DNA of 59,020 nucleotides from Lachnospiraceae bacterium (lineage in GTDB: Bacteria; Bacillota; Clostridia; Lachnospirales; Lachnospiraceae). Position 1 is the first letter of the stretch. The number at the start of each line of letters is the position of its first letter. The notes below the pieces were generated by a model. It saw only the letters and a list, made by a program, of their open reading frames with translations. It made no database searches and was not told the origin of the DNA. Below are positions 18,538-27,057 of the stretch, piece by piece. The position numbers were made by a program, and so were the translations under genes. The DNA lies in the NCBI GenBank assembly GCA_021199655.1, contig JAJQHQ010000072.1:11111-70130 (forward strand). The letters run 5' to 3'.

Positions 18538-20544
18538 TTGGGTACATTGATCCGATTTATAAAAAAACTGAATTTCTACAACATCAGCAAGGGCCTGAAG
18601 TACCTGCGCCATTTTGGCGTGAAGGAGTTTTTTATCCGCCTGTCCGATCGTGTGGAGCCGGACGAGGTGCCTTATGAGCCATGGTATGAGAAGCACCGTG
18701 CGAGTGAGGAAGAACTCAAAAGACAAAGACAGAGAAAGTGGAAGGATCCACTGCTCATCAGTATTGCGGTGCCGCTTTTTCGCACACCGCCTGTTTTTCT
18801 GGAGCAGATGATCGAGTCGGTGAAAGCGCAGTCCTATCCTTACTGGGAGCTTTGCCTGGCTAACGGCAGCCCGGAGGACGCGGCGCTCGCGGTGGCGCTT
18901 GCGCGGTATGAAGACGACGACCGCATCCGCGTGCAGACACTGCCGGTGAACCGCGGGATTGCCGGAAACACGAACGCAGCCATTGAGATGGCAAAAGGCG
19001 ATTATATCGGTCTGCTCGACCACGACGACCTGCTCGCTCCGGACGCGCTCTATGAGGTGGCGGACGCAATCGAACGTGGCAGAAAAGAGAGCGGCAGCGG
19101 ACAGAACAGCGTTAGCGGACAGAACAGCATCGGCAGGCAGAGCAGCGGCAGAGGCGCAGGAGCGGCTGTCGGCATGAAGCAAAGTGTCGAGATCGCCAAC
19201 GGAGCAGCGGGGCACGGACGTCCGGAACTGCTTTATACGGATGAGGATAAGGTGGAAGTGTCCATTTCTACGAACGGTTCACAGGACGGCGCTGCGCGGT
19301 CAGAGCAGATTCACCATTTTCAGCCGAACCTGAAGCCGGATTATTCTCCCGACCTGCTTCGCTCAAACAACTATATCTGTCATTTCCTGGTATTTTCCCG
19401 TGCACTTTATGAGAAGGTCGGCGGCTTTGACAGCCGGTACGACGGGGCGCAGGATCATGATTTCATCCTGCGGTGCACGGAAAAAGCGGACGGCATCTGC
19501 CATATTCCGCGCATTCTCTACCACTGGAGGGTCTCGGCAAAGTCTACGGCGGATAATCCGACGAGCAAGGAGTATGCCTATGAGGCCGGTGTGCGCGCGG
19601 TTGCGGCACATCTGGAACGCTGCGGCCTGAAAGGGGAGGTCTCCCGCAAAAAGGATTTCGGCTGCTACCGTGTGAAATACGAAGTGGAAGGGAATCCGCT
19701 GGTATCTATCGTCATTCCGAACAAGGATGAGACAGATACTCTGAAACTGTGTCTTACATCCATTTTTGAGAAGACGACATGGAAAAATTATGAGATCATC
19801 ATTGTCGAGAATAACAGCGAAACAGGGGAAATTTTTGATTATTATAAAGAAATAGATGGACGAAACGGTGTTCATGTTGTATATTATGAGAAGCAAACCG
19901 GATTTAACTATTCAGCGATCAACAACTTCGGGATCCGTCATGCGAAGGGGGATTACATTCTCTGCATGAACAATGACATGGAAGTGATCTCGCCGGACTG
20001 GATGACGGAGCTTCTCGGCCACTGTATGCGCCCGGGCACGGGTGCGGTGGGGGCAAGGCTGTATTATCCGGACGACACCACACAGCACGCCGGAATCGTG
20101 ATCGGCATCGGCGGTGTGAGCGGCGTGGCGGGGAATATTCTTGTCGGTCTGAAGCGCGGACATACCGGATATATGCACCGGGAATCCCTGCAGCAGGACT
20201 TAAGCGCCGTGACGGCAGCCTGCATGATGATCCGCCGGGAGGCTTATGACGCGGCGGGCGGTTTTGAGGAAAAGCTTGCCGTAGCGTTTAATGATGTGGA
20301 TTTTTGCCTGAAGGTAAGAGAGGCCGGATACCTGGTGGTCTACGATCCCTATGCGGAGCTGTATCACTATGAATCAAAGACGCGGGGAGCGGAAGATACT
20401 GAGGAAAAGGCCAGACGTTTCCAGCACGAGCTGGAATATATGAGGACCCGCTGGATCCGGATTCTGAAAGAGGGAGATCCCTATTACAACAGGAACCTTT
20501 CCCTGACCAAATGGAATTATTCTCTGCGAAATGACGCATCCTGA
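18538..20544 (+). CDS. Double-domain GT2 glycosyltransferase
   Basis: The start is TTG 18538, preceded by GGGAGGA with an 8-base spacer. The frame is open further upstream but passes through an E6 repeat. The 668-residue product parallels the previous gene: the first GT2 domain has ISIAVPLFRTPPVF, NRGIAGNTNAAIE and the DHDD motif in YIGLLDHDDLLAPDAL, and the second has VSIVIPNKDETDTL, ILCMNNDMEV, DTTQHAGIVIGIG and FNDVDFCLKVREAGY. A low-complexity insert rich in Ser, Gly, Gln and Asn (SGQNSVSGQNSIGRQSS) expands the loop before LLYTDEDKVE in domain one. The two enzymes probably add successive sugars of the same repeat unit; the donor is presumably dTDP-rhamnose or another NDP-sugar. Confidence 0.88.
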   Translation: MGTLIRFIKKLNFYNISKGLKYLRHFGVKEFFIRLSDRVEPDEVPYEPWYEKHRASEEELKRQRQRKWKDPLLISIAVPLFRTPPVFLEQMIESVKAQSYPYWELCLANGSPEDAALAVALARYEDDDRIRVQTLPVNRGIAGNTNAAIEMAKGDYIGLLDHDDLLAPDALYEVADAIERGRKESGSGQNSVSGQNSIGRQSSGRGAGAAVGMKQSVEIANGAAGHGRPELLYTDEDKVEVSISTNGSQDGAARSEQIHHFQPNLKPDYSPDLLRSNNYICHFLVFSRALYEKVGGFDSRYDGAQDHDFILRCTEKADGICHIPRILYHWRVSAKSTADNPTSKEYAYEAGVRAVAAHLERCGLKGEVSRKKDFGCYRVKYEVEGNPLVSIVIPNKDETDTLKLCLTSIFEKTTWKNYEIIIVENNSETGEIFDYYKEIDGRNGVHVVYYEKQTGFNYSAINNFGIRHAKGDYILCMNNDMEVISPDWMTELLGHCMRPGTGAVGARLYYPDDTTQHAGIVIGIGGVSGVAGNILVGLKRGHTGYMHRESLQQDLSAVTAACMMIRREAYDAAGGFEEKLAVAFNDVDFCLKVREAGYLVVYDPYAELYHYESKTRGAEDTEEKARRFQHELEYMRTRWIRILKEGDPYYNRNLSLTKWNYSLRNDAS

Positions 20545-20610
20545 CGCGGATGGAAGCGTCCCTTCGCCAAAGGCCTGGCGGCAGGGATAGTTCCACGGGA
20601 GCTTGATGAT

Positions 20611-21585
20611 ATGCAGATTGCTACAGTTGTGATACCAAACCTGAACGGGATGCGCTATCTGGGTCCGTGTCTGGATTCGCTGACGCGGCAGACCAGAAGG
20701 GATTTTTCGGTGATCCTGATCGATAACGGGTCACAGGATGAAAGTGTGGAGTTTGTAAGGCTGCACTATCCGCAGGTGACGGTGCGCCGGTTTGACACCA
20801 ATCAGGGCTTTTGCGCGGCAGTCAATGAAGGAATTCGCCTTTCCGTGACGCCGTATGTGATCCTTCTGAACAATGACACGGTCTGTGAGGAGACTTTTGT
20901 CGAAGAGCTGGTGCGTGCCATGGAAATGCATTCCAGCGCCGCTTTATCGACACCTTTTTCCTGTGCGGCGAAGATGGTGCAGATGGATATGCCGGACCGC
21001 ATGGACAACGCCGGCGATTATTACTGTGCGCTCGGCTGGGCGTTCGCGCTTGGGAAAGGAAAGCCTGCCGCGGATTATGACCGGGAACGCGAGATTTTTT
21101 CGCCCTGCGCGGCCGCCGCGATCTACCAACGGGACGTGTTTGACGAGATCGGCCTGTTTGATGAGACACATTTTGCGTATCTGGAGGATGCGGACATCGG
21201 GTACCGGGCGAGGATTGCCGGTTACCGCAATTATTACGCGCCGAAAGCGGTCGTCCGCCATGTCGGCAGCGCGACGAGCGGTTCGGCTTACAACGCGTTT
21301 AAGGTCCGGTATTCTTCGAGAAATAATATTTATCTGATCTATAAAAATATGCCGTGGGCGCAGATTATTCTCAATTTGCCGCTTCTGCTGCCCGGATTTC
21401 TGATAAAAATGGTGTTTTTTGCGGCAAAGGGATTTTTAAGGGAGTATGTTTCGGGGCTTATAGAGGGCTTATCCTGTTGTCACCGGGAGAAAAAGGTAAG
21501 ATTTCAGTGGAAGAACAGCGGGGCGTATATTCGGATACAGCTCTCGCTGTGGGTGAATCTGTTCCGCAGGTTTGTGGATTTCTGA
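20611..21585 (+). CDS. GT2 glycosyltransferase (rhamnosyltransferase-like)
   Basis: This 324-residue single-domain GT2 enzyme begins TVVIPNLNGMRYLG and has IDNGSQDESVEFV, NQGFCAAVNEGI, VILLNNDTV and FAYLEDADIGYRARIAGY. These are the signatures of WbbL-type rhamnosyltransferases. The C-terminal end holds hydrophobic segments (IILNLPLLLPGFLIKMVFF), so it is probably membrane-associated. The start ATG has GGGAG 9 bases upstream. It lies 34 bases before the sugar-phosphate transferase gene and may act early on the lipid-linked intermediate. Confidence 0.88.
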   Translation: MQIATVVIPNLNGMRYLGPCLDSLTRQTRRDFSVILIDNGSQDESVEFVRLHYPQVTVRRFDTNQGFCAAVNEGIRLSVTPYVILLNNDTVCEETFVEELVRAMEMHSSAALSTPFSCAAKMVQMDMPDRMDNAGDYYCALGWAFALGKGKPAADYDREREIFSPCAAAAIYQRDVFDEIGLFDETHFAYLEDADIGYRARIAGYRNYYAPKAVVRHVGSATSGSAYNAFKVRYSSRNNIYLIYKNMPWAQIILNLPLLLPGFLIKMVFFAAKGFLREYVSGLIEGLSCCHREKKVRFQWKNSGAYIRIQLSLWVNLFRRFVDF

Positions 21586-21619
21586 ACGCGGGACGGCACC
21601 TGGCAGGGGAGGCAGTTTT

Positions 21620-23017
21620 TTGAAGGAAAATGAAAAATATTTCAACCGTCTCCAGGTTGTGATCGATGCGGCCGTGATCATCTTTTCTTATCTGACAGGA
21701 TGGTATGTCATGATCGCGACCACCAGAAGGGGCGGGATCGGCGTATTGCCGCGTGAATTCTATATTATGGCACTTGTCGCGATCGTGCCTGTTTTTTTGG
21801 TGCTCTATTATGCTTTCAGCCTCTATGAGCCGAATCGTCTTCAGGGCAGGCGCCGGGAAGGAAGCAACATCTTAAAGGCCAACGCGGTGGGCGGCCTGCT
21901 TCTGATGGCCGTGCTGTATGTGATTCGTCAGATGGACGCTTCGCGGTTGCTGCTTGGGGTCTTTCTGGTGCTGAATGTGACGCTGACGATCCTGGAGCGC
22001 AACCTCATCCGGCTGATACTGATGCGCGCCCGCAGGCTCGGACTGAACCAGAGGCACATTCTTCTCGTGGGCTACAGCCATGCTGCGGAACAGTACATTG
22101 ACCGCATTGTGGCGAACCCGCAGTGGGACTATCATGTTCTGGGAATCTTAAGCGACGACACAAAGCCGGGCACACGGTATAAAGGGATAGAGGTCCTTGG
22201 CCCGATCAACAGCCTGACGGAGCTTCTGAAAAACCATACGCCCGATGAGATCGCGATCACGGTAGGCTTAAGCGAGTATTACAAGCTGGAGCGCATCGTC
22301 GCGATGTGTGAGAAATCCGGTGTGCACATTAAATTTATTCCGGACTACAGCAACATTATCCCGACAAAACCCTATACGGAGGATATTCTGGGACTTCCGG
22401 TGATCAACATCCGGCATGTCCCGCTTTCTAATACCTTTAACTCTGCAATGAAGCGGCTGGTCGATATCGTCGGCTCCATTTTCTGTATCATTTTATTTTC
22501 TCCGGTCATGCTGGTGACGGCAATTCTGATCAAGACGACATCCAAAGGACCGCTGATTTTTTCTCAGGAGAGAGTCGGACGCCATAATAAACCGTTTCGG
22601 ATGTACAAATTCCGCTCGATGGAGCAGCAGACCGAGGAAGAGGAACAGAAGGGCTGGACGACGAGAAATGATCCGAGGGTGACTCCTGTCGGGAAATTTA
22701 TCCGGCGCACCAGCATCGATGAGATGCCGCAGTTTTTTAATGTTCTGAAAGGGGACATGTCTCTGATCGGACCGCGTCCGGAACGCCCGCAATTTGTCGA
22801 AAAATTCCGTGAAGAGATTCCGCGTTATATGGTCAAGCATCAGGTGCGGCCGGGCATGACCGGCTGGGCGCAGGTGCACGGCTACCGGGGCAATACCTCC
22901 ATACGGAAGAGAATTGATTATGACCTGTATTATATTGAGAACTGGACCATGAGCCTTGATTTCAAGATTCTGATCATGACGGTATTTCGGGGCTTTGTAA
23001 ATAAAAACGCGTACTGA
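21620..23017 (+). CDS. Polyprenyl-phosphate sugar-1-phosphate transferase (WbaP/WcaJ-like)
   Basis: The enzyme transfers a sugar-1-phosphate from a nucleotide sugar to undecaprenyl phosphate, starting polysaccharide assembly on the inner membrane face. The start is TTG 21620, with AGGGGAGG 7 bases upstream; an in-frame ATG 48 bases earlier lies inside the previous gene. The 465-residue protein has several N-terminal transmembrane segments, a Rossmann-like middle domain (HILLVGYSHAAEQYID) and the bacterial sugar transferase domain. That domain shows KRLVDIVGSI, GPLIFSQERVG, FRMYKFRSM, FFNVLKGDMSLIGPRPERP and GMTGWAQVHGYRG. The sugar is not predictable from sequence; galactose or glucose is common. 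Confidence 0.93.
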   Translation: MKENEKYFNRLQVVIDAAVIIFSYLTGWYVMIATTRRGGIGVLPREFYIMALVAIVPVFLVLYYAFSLYEPNRLQGRRREGSNILKANAVGGLLLMAVLYVIRQMDASRLLLGVFLVLNVTLTILERNLIRLILMRARRLGLNQRHILLVGYSHAAEQYIDRIVANPQWDYHVLGILSDDTKPGTRYKGIEVLGPINSLTELLKNHTPDEIAITVGLSEYYKLERIVAMCEKSGVHIKFIPDYSNIIPTKPYTEDILGLPVINIRHVPLSNTFNSAMKRLVDIVGSIFCIILFSPVMLVTAILIKTTSKGPLIFSQERVGRHNKPFRMYKFRSMEQQTEEEEQKGWTTRNDPRVTPVGKFIRRTSIDEMPQFFNVLKGDMSLIGPRPERPQFVEKFREEIPRYMVKHQVRPGMTGWAQVHGYRGNTSIRKRIDYDLYYIENWTMSLDFKILIMTVFRGFVNKNAY

Positions 23018-23092
23018 GCAGTACTGATACCGGGCATTTTCCGGTATCATGATGCCGCACATAAGTGAAGAAAAAGAAAGGGGAGCATTATC

Positions 23093-24409
23093 TTGGCAAA
23101 GGATACAAACGGAAGCCGCGGCAGCGGCCGGCAGGGGTATGATTCAAACGGCAATCCGTATTACGGGCAGCAGGGGTACGATTCTGACGGCAATCCGTAT
23201 TACGGGCAGCAGGGGTACGATCCGAATGGCGGTTCGTACTACGGGCAGCAGCAGAATGAACAGAACGGGCCGAGTTATTATGGTCCGCAGTATGGGCAGC
23301 AGGGAAACTATTATAACCAGCAGGACAACTTTCAGGGAAATTACGGGGATGCGTATTACGGCGGAACCGGGGGGAACCCGCAGGAAAGGAGCCGTCAGGG
23401 AGCGATGACGAAGAAGAAAAAGAAAAAAAGAAAGCTTTTATGGATTCCGGTCATCCTGCTCATTCTGCTTGCAGCGATCGTGGGCCTTGGCGCGGGAGTG
23501 TTAGGTCAGCTTGACCGGCAGAAGCTGTCGGATATCCTGATCAACAGCGGTGTGGCAGAAGAAGGATACCGGAATATCGCGATCTTCGGCGTGGATTCCC
23601 GTGAAGGCGAGCTGGAGAGCGGTACCCGAAGCGATACGATCATCATTGCGAGCATCAACAAAAAGTCCGGCGATATCAAGCTGGTGTCTGTATACCGTGA
23701 CACGTATCTGGATAATACGGATGGCTCGTACCGCAAGGCGACGGAAGCCTATGCCAACGGCGGTGCGGATCTTGCGGTCAATATGCTGAATAAGAATCTG
23801 GACCTTGATATTGAGGACTACGTGACGGTAGATTTTGAGGCTGTGATTGAGGTAGTGGATGAGCTTGGCGGCGTCGAGGTGACGCTGGACGATGAGGAGG
23901 TCTACTGGCTGAACGCGTATCTGGTGGAGACATCCGAAGTGACCGGGCGTTCCTATACGGAAGTGACATCTTCGGGTACTCAGACACTGACCGGTATTCA
24001 GGCAATGGCTTACTGCCGGATCCGTTATACGACAGGATGGGATTATAAGAGGACGGAGCGTCAGAGGACAGTCCTGACTCAGATTTTTTTGAAAGCGCAG
24101 CAGCAGGGAATTACAAGCCTGATCTCTGTTGTCAATAATATGCTTCCATATGTTTATACGAGCCTTAGCAATACGGAACTGATCTCGCTGGCGACCGGCA
24201 TTTCAAAATACAATATTGCTGATTCGCAGGGCTTCCCCTTCGAGAACACGACAGCGACCATCTCCTCCGCGGACTGTGTGATCCCGCAGACACTTGCGAG
24301 CAATGTAGTGGAGCTGCATGAGCTGCTGTATGACGATACGGATTATACGGTTTCCTCGACTGTACAGGAGATCAGCGACTATATTTCCTCCGTGACAGGG
24401 GTATACTAA
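23093..24409 (+). CDS. LCP (LytR-CpsA-Psr) family glycopolymer ligase
   Basis: LCP proteins transfer lipid-linked glycopolymers to peptidoglycan outside the cell. The start is TTG 23093 with AGGGGAG 8 bases upstream; 438 residues. The cytoplasmic N-terminus (residues 1-100) is a Tyr/Gln/Gly/Asn-rich repeat region, followed by a lysine-rich stop and one transmembrane helix (about 112-138). The extracellular LCP domain contains NIAIFGVDSREGE, RSDTIIIASINK, VSVYRDTYLD and CRIRYTTGWDYKRTERQR, the last two with the conserved arginines. Its place at the end of the glycosyltransferase genes suggests it attaches their product to the wall. A second LCP gene lies at 50609. Confidence 0.93.
   Translation: MAKDTNGSRGSGRQGYDSNGNPYYGQQGYDSDGNPYYGQQGYDPNGGSYYGQQQNEQNGPSYYGPQYGQQGNYYNQQDNFQGNYGDAYYGGTGGNPQERSRQGAMTKKKKKKRKLLWIPVILLILLAAIVGLGAGVLGQLDRQKLSDILINSGVAEEGYRNIAIFGVDSREGELESGTRSDTIIIASINKKSGDIKLVSVYRDTYLDNTDGSYRKATEAYANGGADLAVNMLNKNLDLDIEDYVTVDFEAVIEVVDELGGVEVTLDDEEVYWLNAYLVETSEVTGRSYTEVTSSGTQTLTGIQAMAYCRIRYTTGWDYKRTERQRTVLTQIFLKAQQQGITSLISVVNNMLPYVYTSLSNTELISLATGISKYNIADSQGFPFENTTATISSADCVIPQTLASNVVELHELLYDDTDYTVSSTVQEISDYISSVTGVY
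23135..23251 (+). repeat. Three 39-bp tandem repeats encoding GYDSNGNPYYGQQ
   Basis: The units at 23135-23173, 23174-23212 and 23213-23251 encode 13 residues each, followed by more diverged NYYNQQDNFQGNYG segments. They form a prion-like, low-complexity cytoplasmic tail in front of the LCP transmembrane helix. Confidence 0.9.
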
Positions 24410-24419
24410 AGGAGGATTT

Positions 24420-25442
24420 ATGAACCCGACCATCGATGTGGTGATTCCGACCTATAAGCCGGATGCACAATTTCGGGAAGTGCTGCTAAAGCTGATGCGT
24501 CAGACCAGACCGCCCCGGCAGATCCTGCTGATCAATACGGAAAAGGAACTGTTTGATGAGAGTCTGCTGGAGGGGCTGGAAGCGCCCCCTCGCTGCACTT
24601 CGGCGGCAGATCGCAGCCGCGATCAGGAGAACGCTGTGCGTTGCGCGGCTGCTCTGGAAACGCCCCCTCAAACCACTATTTCGGTCCGGCATATCCGCAA
24701 GGCAGAGTTTGATCACGGCGGAACCCGGCACATGGCAGCCCAAATGCTGGATGGCGACTGGATCCTTTTTATGACGCAGGACGCCATGCCCGAGAACAGC
24801 CATCTGATCGAATGTCTGCTGCGCCCCTTCGACAATCCGCAGGTGTGCGTTTCGTACGCGCGGCAGCTGCCTCGGCGGGACTGCGGGCTTCTGGAACGTT
24901 ATACGAGAAGCTTCAATTATCCGCCGCAGAGCCGCATCAAGACAGCGGAGGATCTGAATGTACTGGGGATCAAGACCGCGTTCTGTTCCAATGTCTGTGC
25001 GATGTATCGGCGAAGTGCGTACGAAGAGTTCGGGGGGTTTGAACGGCACACGATATTCAATGAAGATATGATTTTTGCCGGAAAACTGATCCAGGGGGGA
25101 AGAGCAGTGGCCTACTGCGCGGACGCGGAGGTGATCCATTCACACAATTACAGCGGGATGACGCAGTTCCACAGGAACTTTGATCTGGGGGTTTCTCAGG
25201 CCGAGCATCCGGAAATTTTTTCTGCTGCCAGTTCCGAGAGCGAAGGTGTCCGTCTGATCCAGAAGACGGCGGAACATCTGATAAAAAAAGGAAAACCCTG
25301 GCTTCTGTTCCCCCTGATCTGGCAGAGCGGATGCAAGTACCTCGGCTACCGTCTCGGGAAAAATTACCGGAATCTGTCCGCGAAAATGGTGCGGGCCTGT
25401 TCGCTGAATAAAGATTACTGGGACAGCAGGGATGATATTTGA
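24420..25442 (+). CDS. GT2 glycosyltransferase (rhamnosyltransferase-like) with in-frame insert
   Basis: The 340-residue GT2 enzyme begins IDVVIPTYKPDAQF and contains AEFDHGGTRHMAAQML, ILFMTQDAMPEN and FNEDMIFAGKLIQGG, which fit rhamnosyltransferases of wall loci. ATG 24420 has AAAGGAGG directly upstream and follows the LCP stop by 10 bases, so the two are co-translated. Residues 55-83 (after LEGLE and before TISVRHIRKAEF) are encoded by an in-frame palindromic element and look foreign: APPRCTSAADRSRDQ, then ENAVRCAAALE. Family members normally pass straight from the first helix to the strand bearing VRHI, so this insert should form a surface loop. Confidence 0.87.
   Translation: MNPTIDVVIPTYKPDAQFREVLLKLMRQTRPPRQILLINTEKELFDESLLEGLEAPPRCTSAADRSRDQENAVRCAAALETPPQTTISVRHIRKAEFDHGGTRHMAAQMLDGDWILFMTQDAMPENSHLIECLLRPFDNPQVCVSYARQLPRRDCGLLERYTRSFNYPPQSRIKTAEDLNVLGIKTAFCSNVCAMYRRSAYEEFGGFERHTIFNEDMIFAGKLIQGGRAVAYCADAEVIHSHNYSGMTQFHRNFDLGVSQAEHPEIFSAASSESEGVRLIQKTAEHLIKKGKPWLLFPLIWQSGCKYLGYRLGKNYRNLSAKMVRACSLNKDYWDSRDDI
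24582..24669 (+). repeat. E1 in-frame palindromic element, copy A
   Basis: It matches 71 of 81 bases of the copy in the M32 peptidase gene. The inner hairpin has arms GCAGCCGC and GCGGCTGC. CGCCCCCTC occurs at both edges (24583-24591 and 24661-24669), which could be a target duplication or part of the element. Confidence 0.88.
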
Positions 25443-25523
25443 ACACTGTTTCGACACATTTCTCTGTTAGACTGAACTCCGAAGCTCTGGCATAAAAATG
25501 CTGATCCTTGGGGGGATGCCTTG

Positions 25524-26918
25524 ATGGATGACAGATATCGGAAGAATGGAAATCACAATACACCTCTTTTCATGCTGCTGCTTCTGACTCTGGTGGCAGC
25601 TGGCGTGGGGATATATATGGGCCTGAAGCAAACGGGACGGCTCCCGGATCCGGTGACGGTTCTGCTGCAGGAAGATGAGACGCAGACGGGTACTTTGGAT
25701 GATGAGAATACCGGTGCAGACGGCGATGAAGCCCGGGCGGCAGACTCTGATGGGACTCTGGAGGAGAATACCGCGGCAGAAAACGGGAATGCCGGGGACG
25801 GGACTGACAGCGAAAACACCGCGGCGGGGAGCAATGCTGCGGAGAGTGAGGTTGACGTCGTCGCGGTTGTGAAAAAAGCAATGCCGACCGTGGTGGCGAT
25901 CACAAATAAATCCGTGCAGGAAGTCACATATATGTTCAGCGGTACGATAGAGATGGAGACGGAAAGCACGGGATCCGGCATCATCATTGGACAAAATGAT
26001 ACGGAGCTTCTGATCGCTACGAATTATCATGTGATTGAAGGTGCGTCAACGCTGACGGTCTGTTTTTCCGTAGCGGAAGAGGACGGCGGAGACGCGATCA
26101 TCGAGGCTTCTGCGAAGGGAAGCGATGAGGAATATGATCTTGCGGTGATCGCCGTAGAGCTGGAAAAGATTCCGGAAACGGTCATGGAGCAGATTGAGAG
26201 CGCGACACTGGGTTCTTCGGAAGAACTGGTGATCGGCGAGCCGGCGATCGCGATCGGCAACGCACTCGGATACGGACAGAGCGTGACGCTTGGGATCATC
26301 AGCGCACTGGACCGTTCGATTGAGATTGACGGAGTGACCAGATCTTACATTCAGACGGACGCCGCGATCAATGCGGGCAACTCAGGCGGAGCACTTTTGA
26401 ATGCCGACGGGGAAGTGATCGGCATCAACTCCGCAAAGGTATCCGCTTCCGGCATAGAGGGTATGGGTTACGCGATCCCGATCGACGATGCGAAGCCGGT
26501 GCTTTCCGCTCTGATGGAGCGTCAGACCCGGGAGCGGGTGGAGGAAGATGAGCGGGGCTATCTCGGCGTGTACACACAGGATATTTCCACAGAGGCAAGA
26601 AGCCTGTATGACATTCCGAACGGCGTCTATGTCACCTACGTGGTGAGCGGTTCTCCGGCGGAAGACGCCGGGATGTTAAGCGGGGATATTATCAGCAGCC
26701 TGGACGGCGTCACGGTTTCATCCGCGAGCGGTTTTGAGGATCTGCTGGAATACTATCGCGCGGGTGAGACCGTGGAAGCAGAGATCCTGCGGTCAGACAA
26801 AGGATCCTATTCTTCGAAGACGCTGAGTGTGACCTTTGCGCAGCAGCCGGAGGCGGACAGTTCCGGATATGGGGCAGAGTCCGGTCCGTTTGACAACGCA
26901 AGACCATTTATGAGGTAA
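25524..26918 (+). CDS. HtrA/DegP-like membrane-anchored serine protease
   Basis: A surface quality-control protease of the S1C family, 464 residues from ATG 25524 (a TTG one codon earlier is an alternative; GGGGGG precedes both). It has one N-terminal transmembrane helix (about residues 13-31), an acidic low-complexity linker to about 110, then the trypsin-like domain. The catalytic triad is H169 (NYHVIEGA), D205 (YDLAVIAV) and S287 (NAGNSGGALLN). One PDZ domain follows (about 345-440: GYLGVYTQDIS, GSPAEDAGMLSGD). Such proteins degrade misfolded exported proteins. It follows the polysaccharide locus after 81 bases and may belong to an envelope-stress response, which is inference. Confidence 0.93.
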   Translation: MDDRYRKNGNHNTPLFMLLLLTLVAAGVGIYMGLKQTGRLPDPVTVLLQEDETQTGTLDDENTGADGDEARAADSDGTLEENTAAENGNAGDGTDSENTAAGSNAAESEVDVVAVVKKAMPTVVAITNKSVQEVTYMFSGTIEMETESTGSGIIIGQNDTELLIATNYHVIEGASTLTVCFSVAEEDGGDAIIEASAKGSDEEYDLAVIAVELEKIPETVMEQIESATLGSSEELVIGEPAIAIGNALGYGQSVTLGIISALDRSIEIDGVTRSYIQTDAAINAGNSGGALLNADGEVIGINSAKVSASGIEGMGYAIPIDDAKPVLSALMERQTRERVEEDERGYLGVYTQDISTEARSLYDIPNGVYVTYVVSGSPAEDAGMLSGDIISSLDGVTVSSASGFEDLLEYYRAGETVEAEILRSDKGSYSSKTLSVTFAQQPEADSSGYGAESGPFDNARPFMR

Positions 26919-26943
26919 CAAAACTACAGGAGAACACAAAAAG

Positions 26944-26970
26944 GCAGCTGTGAAGGTACGGAACGGTTGC
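26944..26970 (+). repeat. E6 27-bp palindrome, variant arms
   Basis: GCAGCTGT can pair with ACGGTTGC through two G-U wobbles, so the stem is kept although the sequence differs from the consensus. It is the first of two copies upstream of the ClpX-like gene. Confidence 0.75.
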
Positions 26971-26999
26971 GATATCGAAATCACAGGCGAACAGAGAGG

Positions 27000-27026
27000 A
27001 ACGCTGTGAAGATACGGAACAGTTAC
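27000..27026 (+). repeat. E6 27-bp palindrome, upstream of ClpX-like gene
   Basis: The right arm ACAGTTAC is intact and the left arm is altered (ACGCTGT). A partial third copy of the right half (GGTACGGAACAGTTTC) follows at once. It ends 31 bases before the start codon. Confidence 0.75.
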
Positions 27027-27057
27027 AGGTACGGAACAGTTTCCACAAAGGAGAAAA

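Noticed and set aside
24661-24669. CGCCCCCTC at both edges of E1 copy A as proof of target duplication
   Set aside because: The left copy is shared with E1 copy B, so it is probably part of the element. Only one of the four copies shows the right one.
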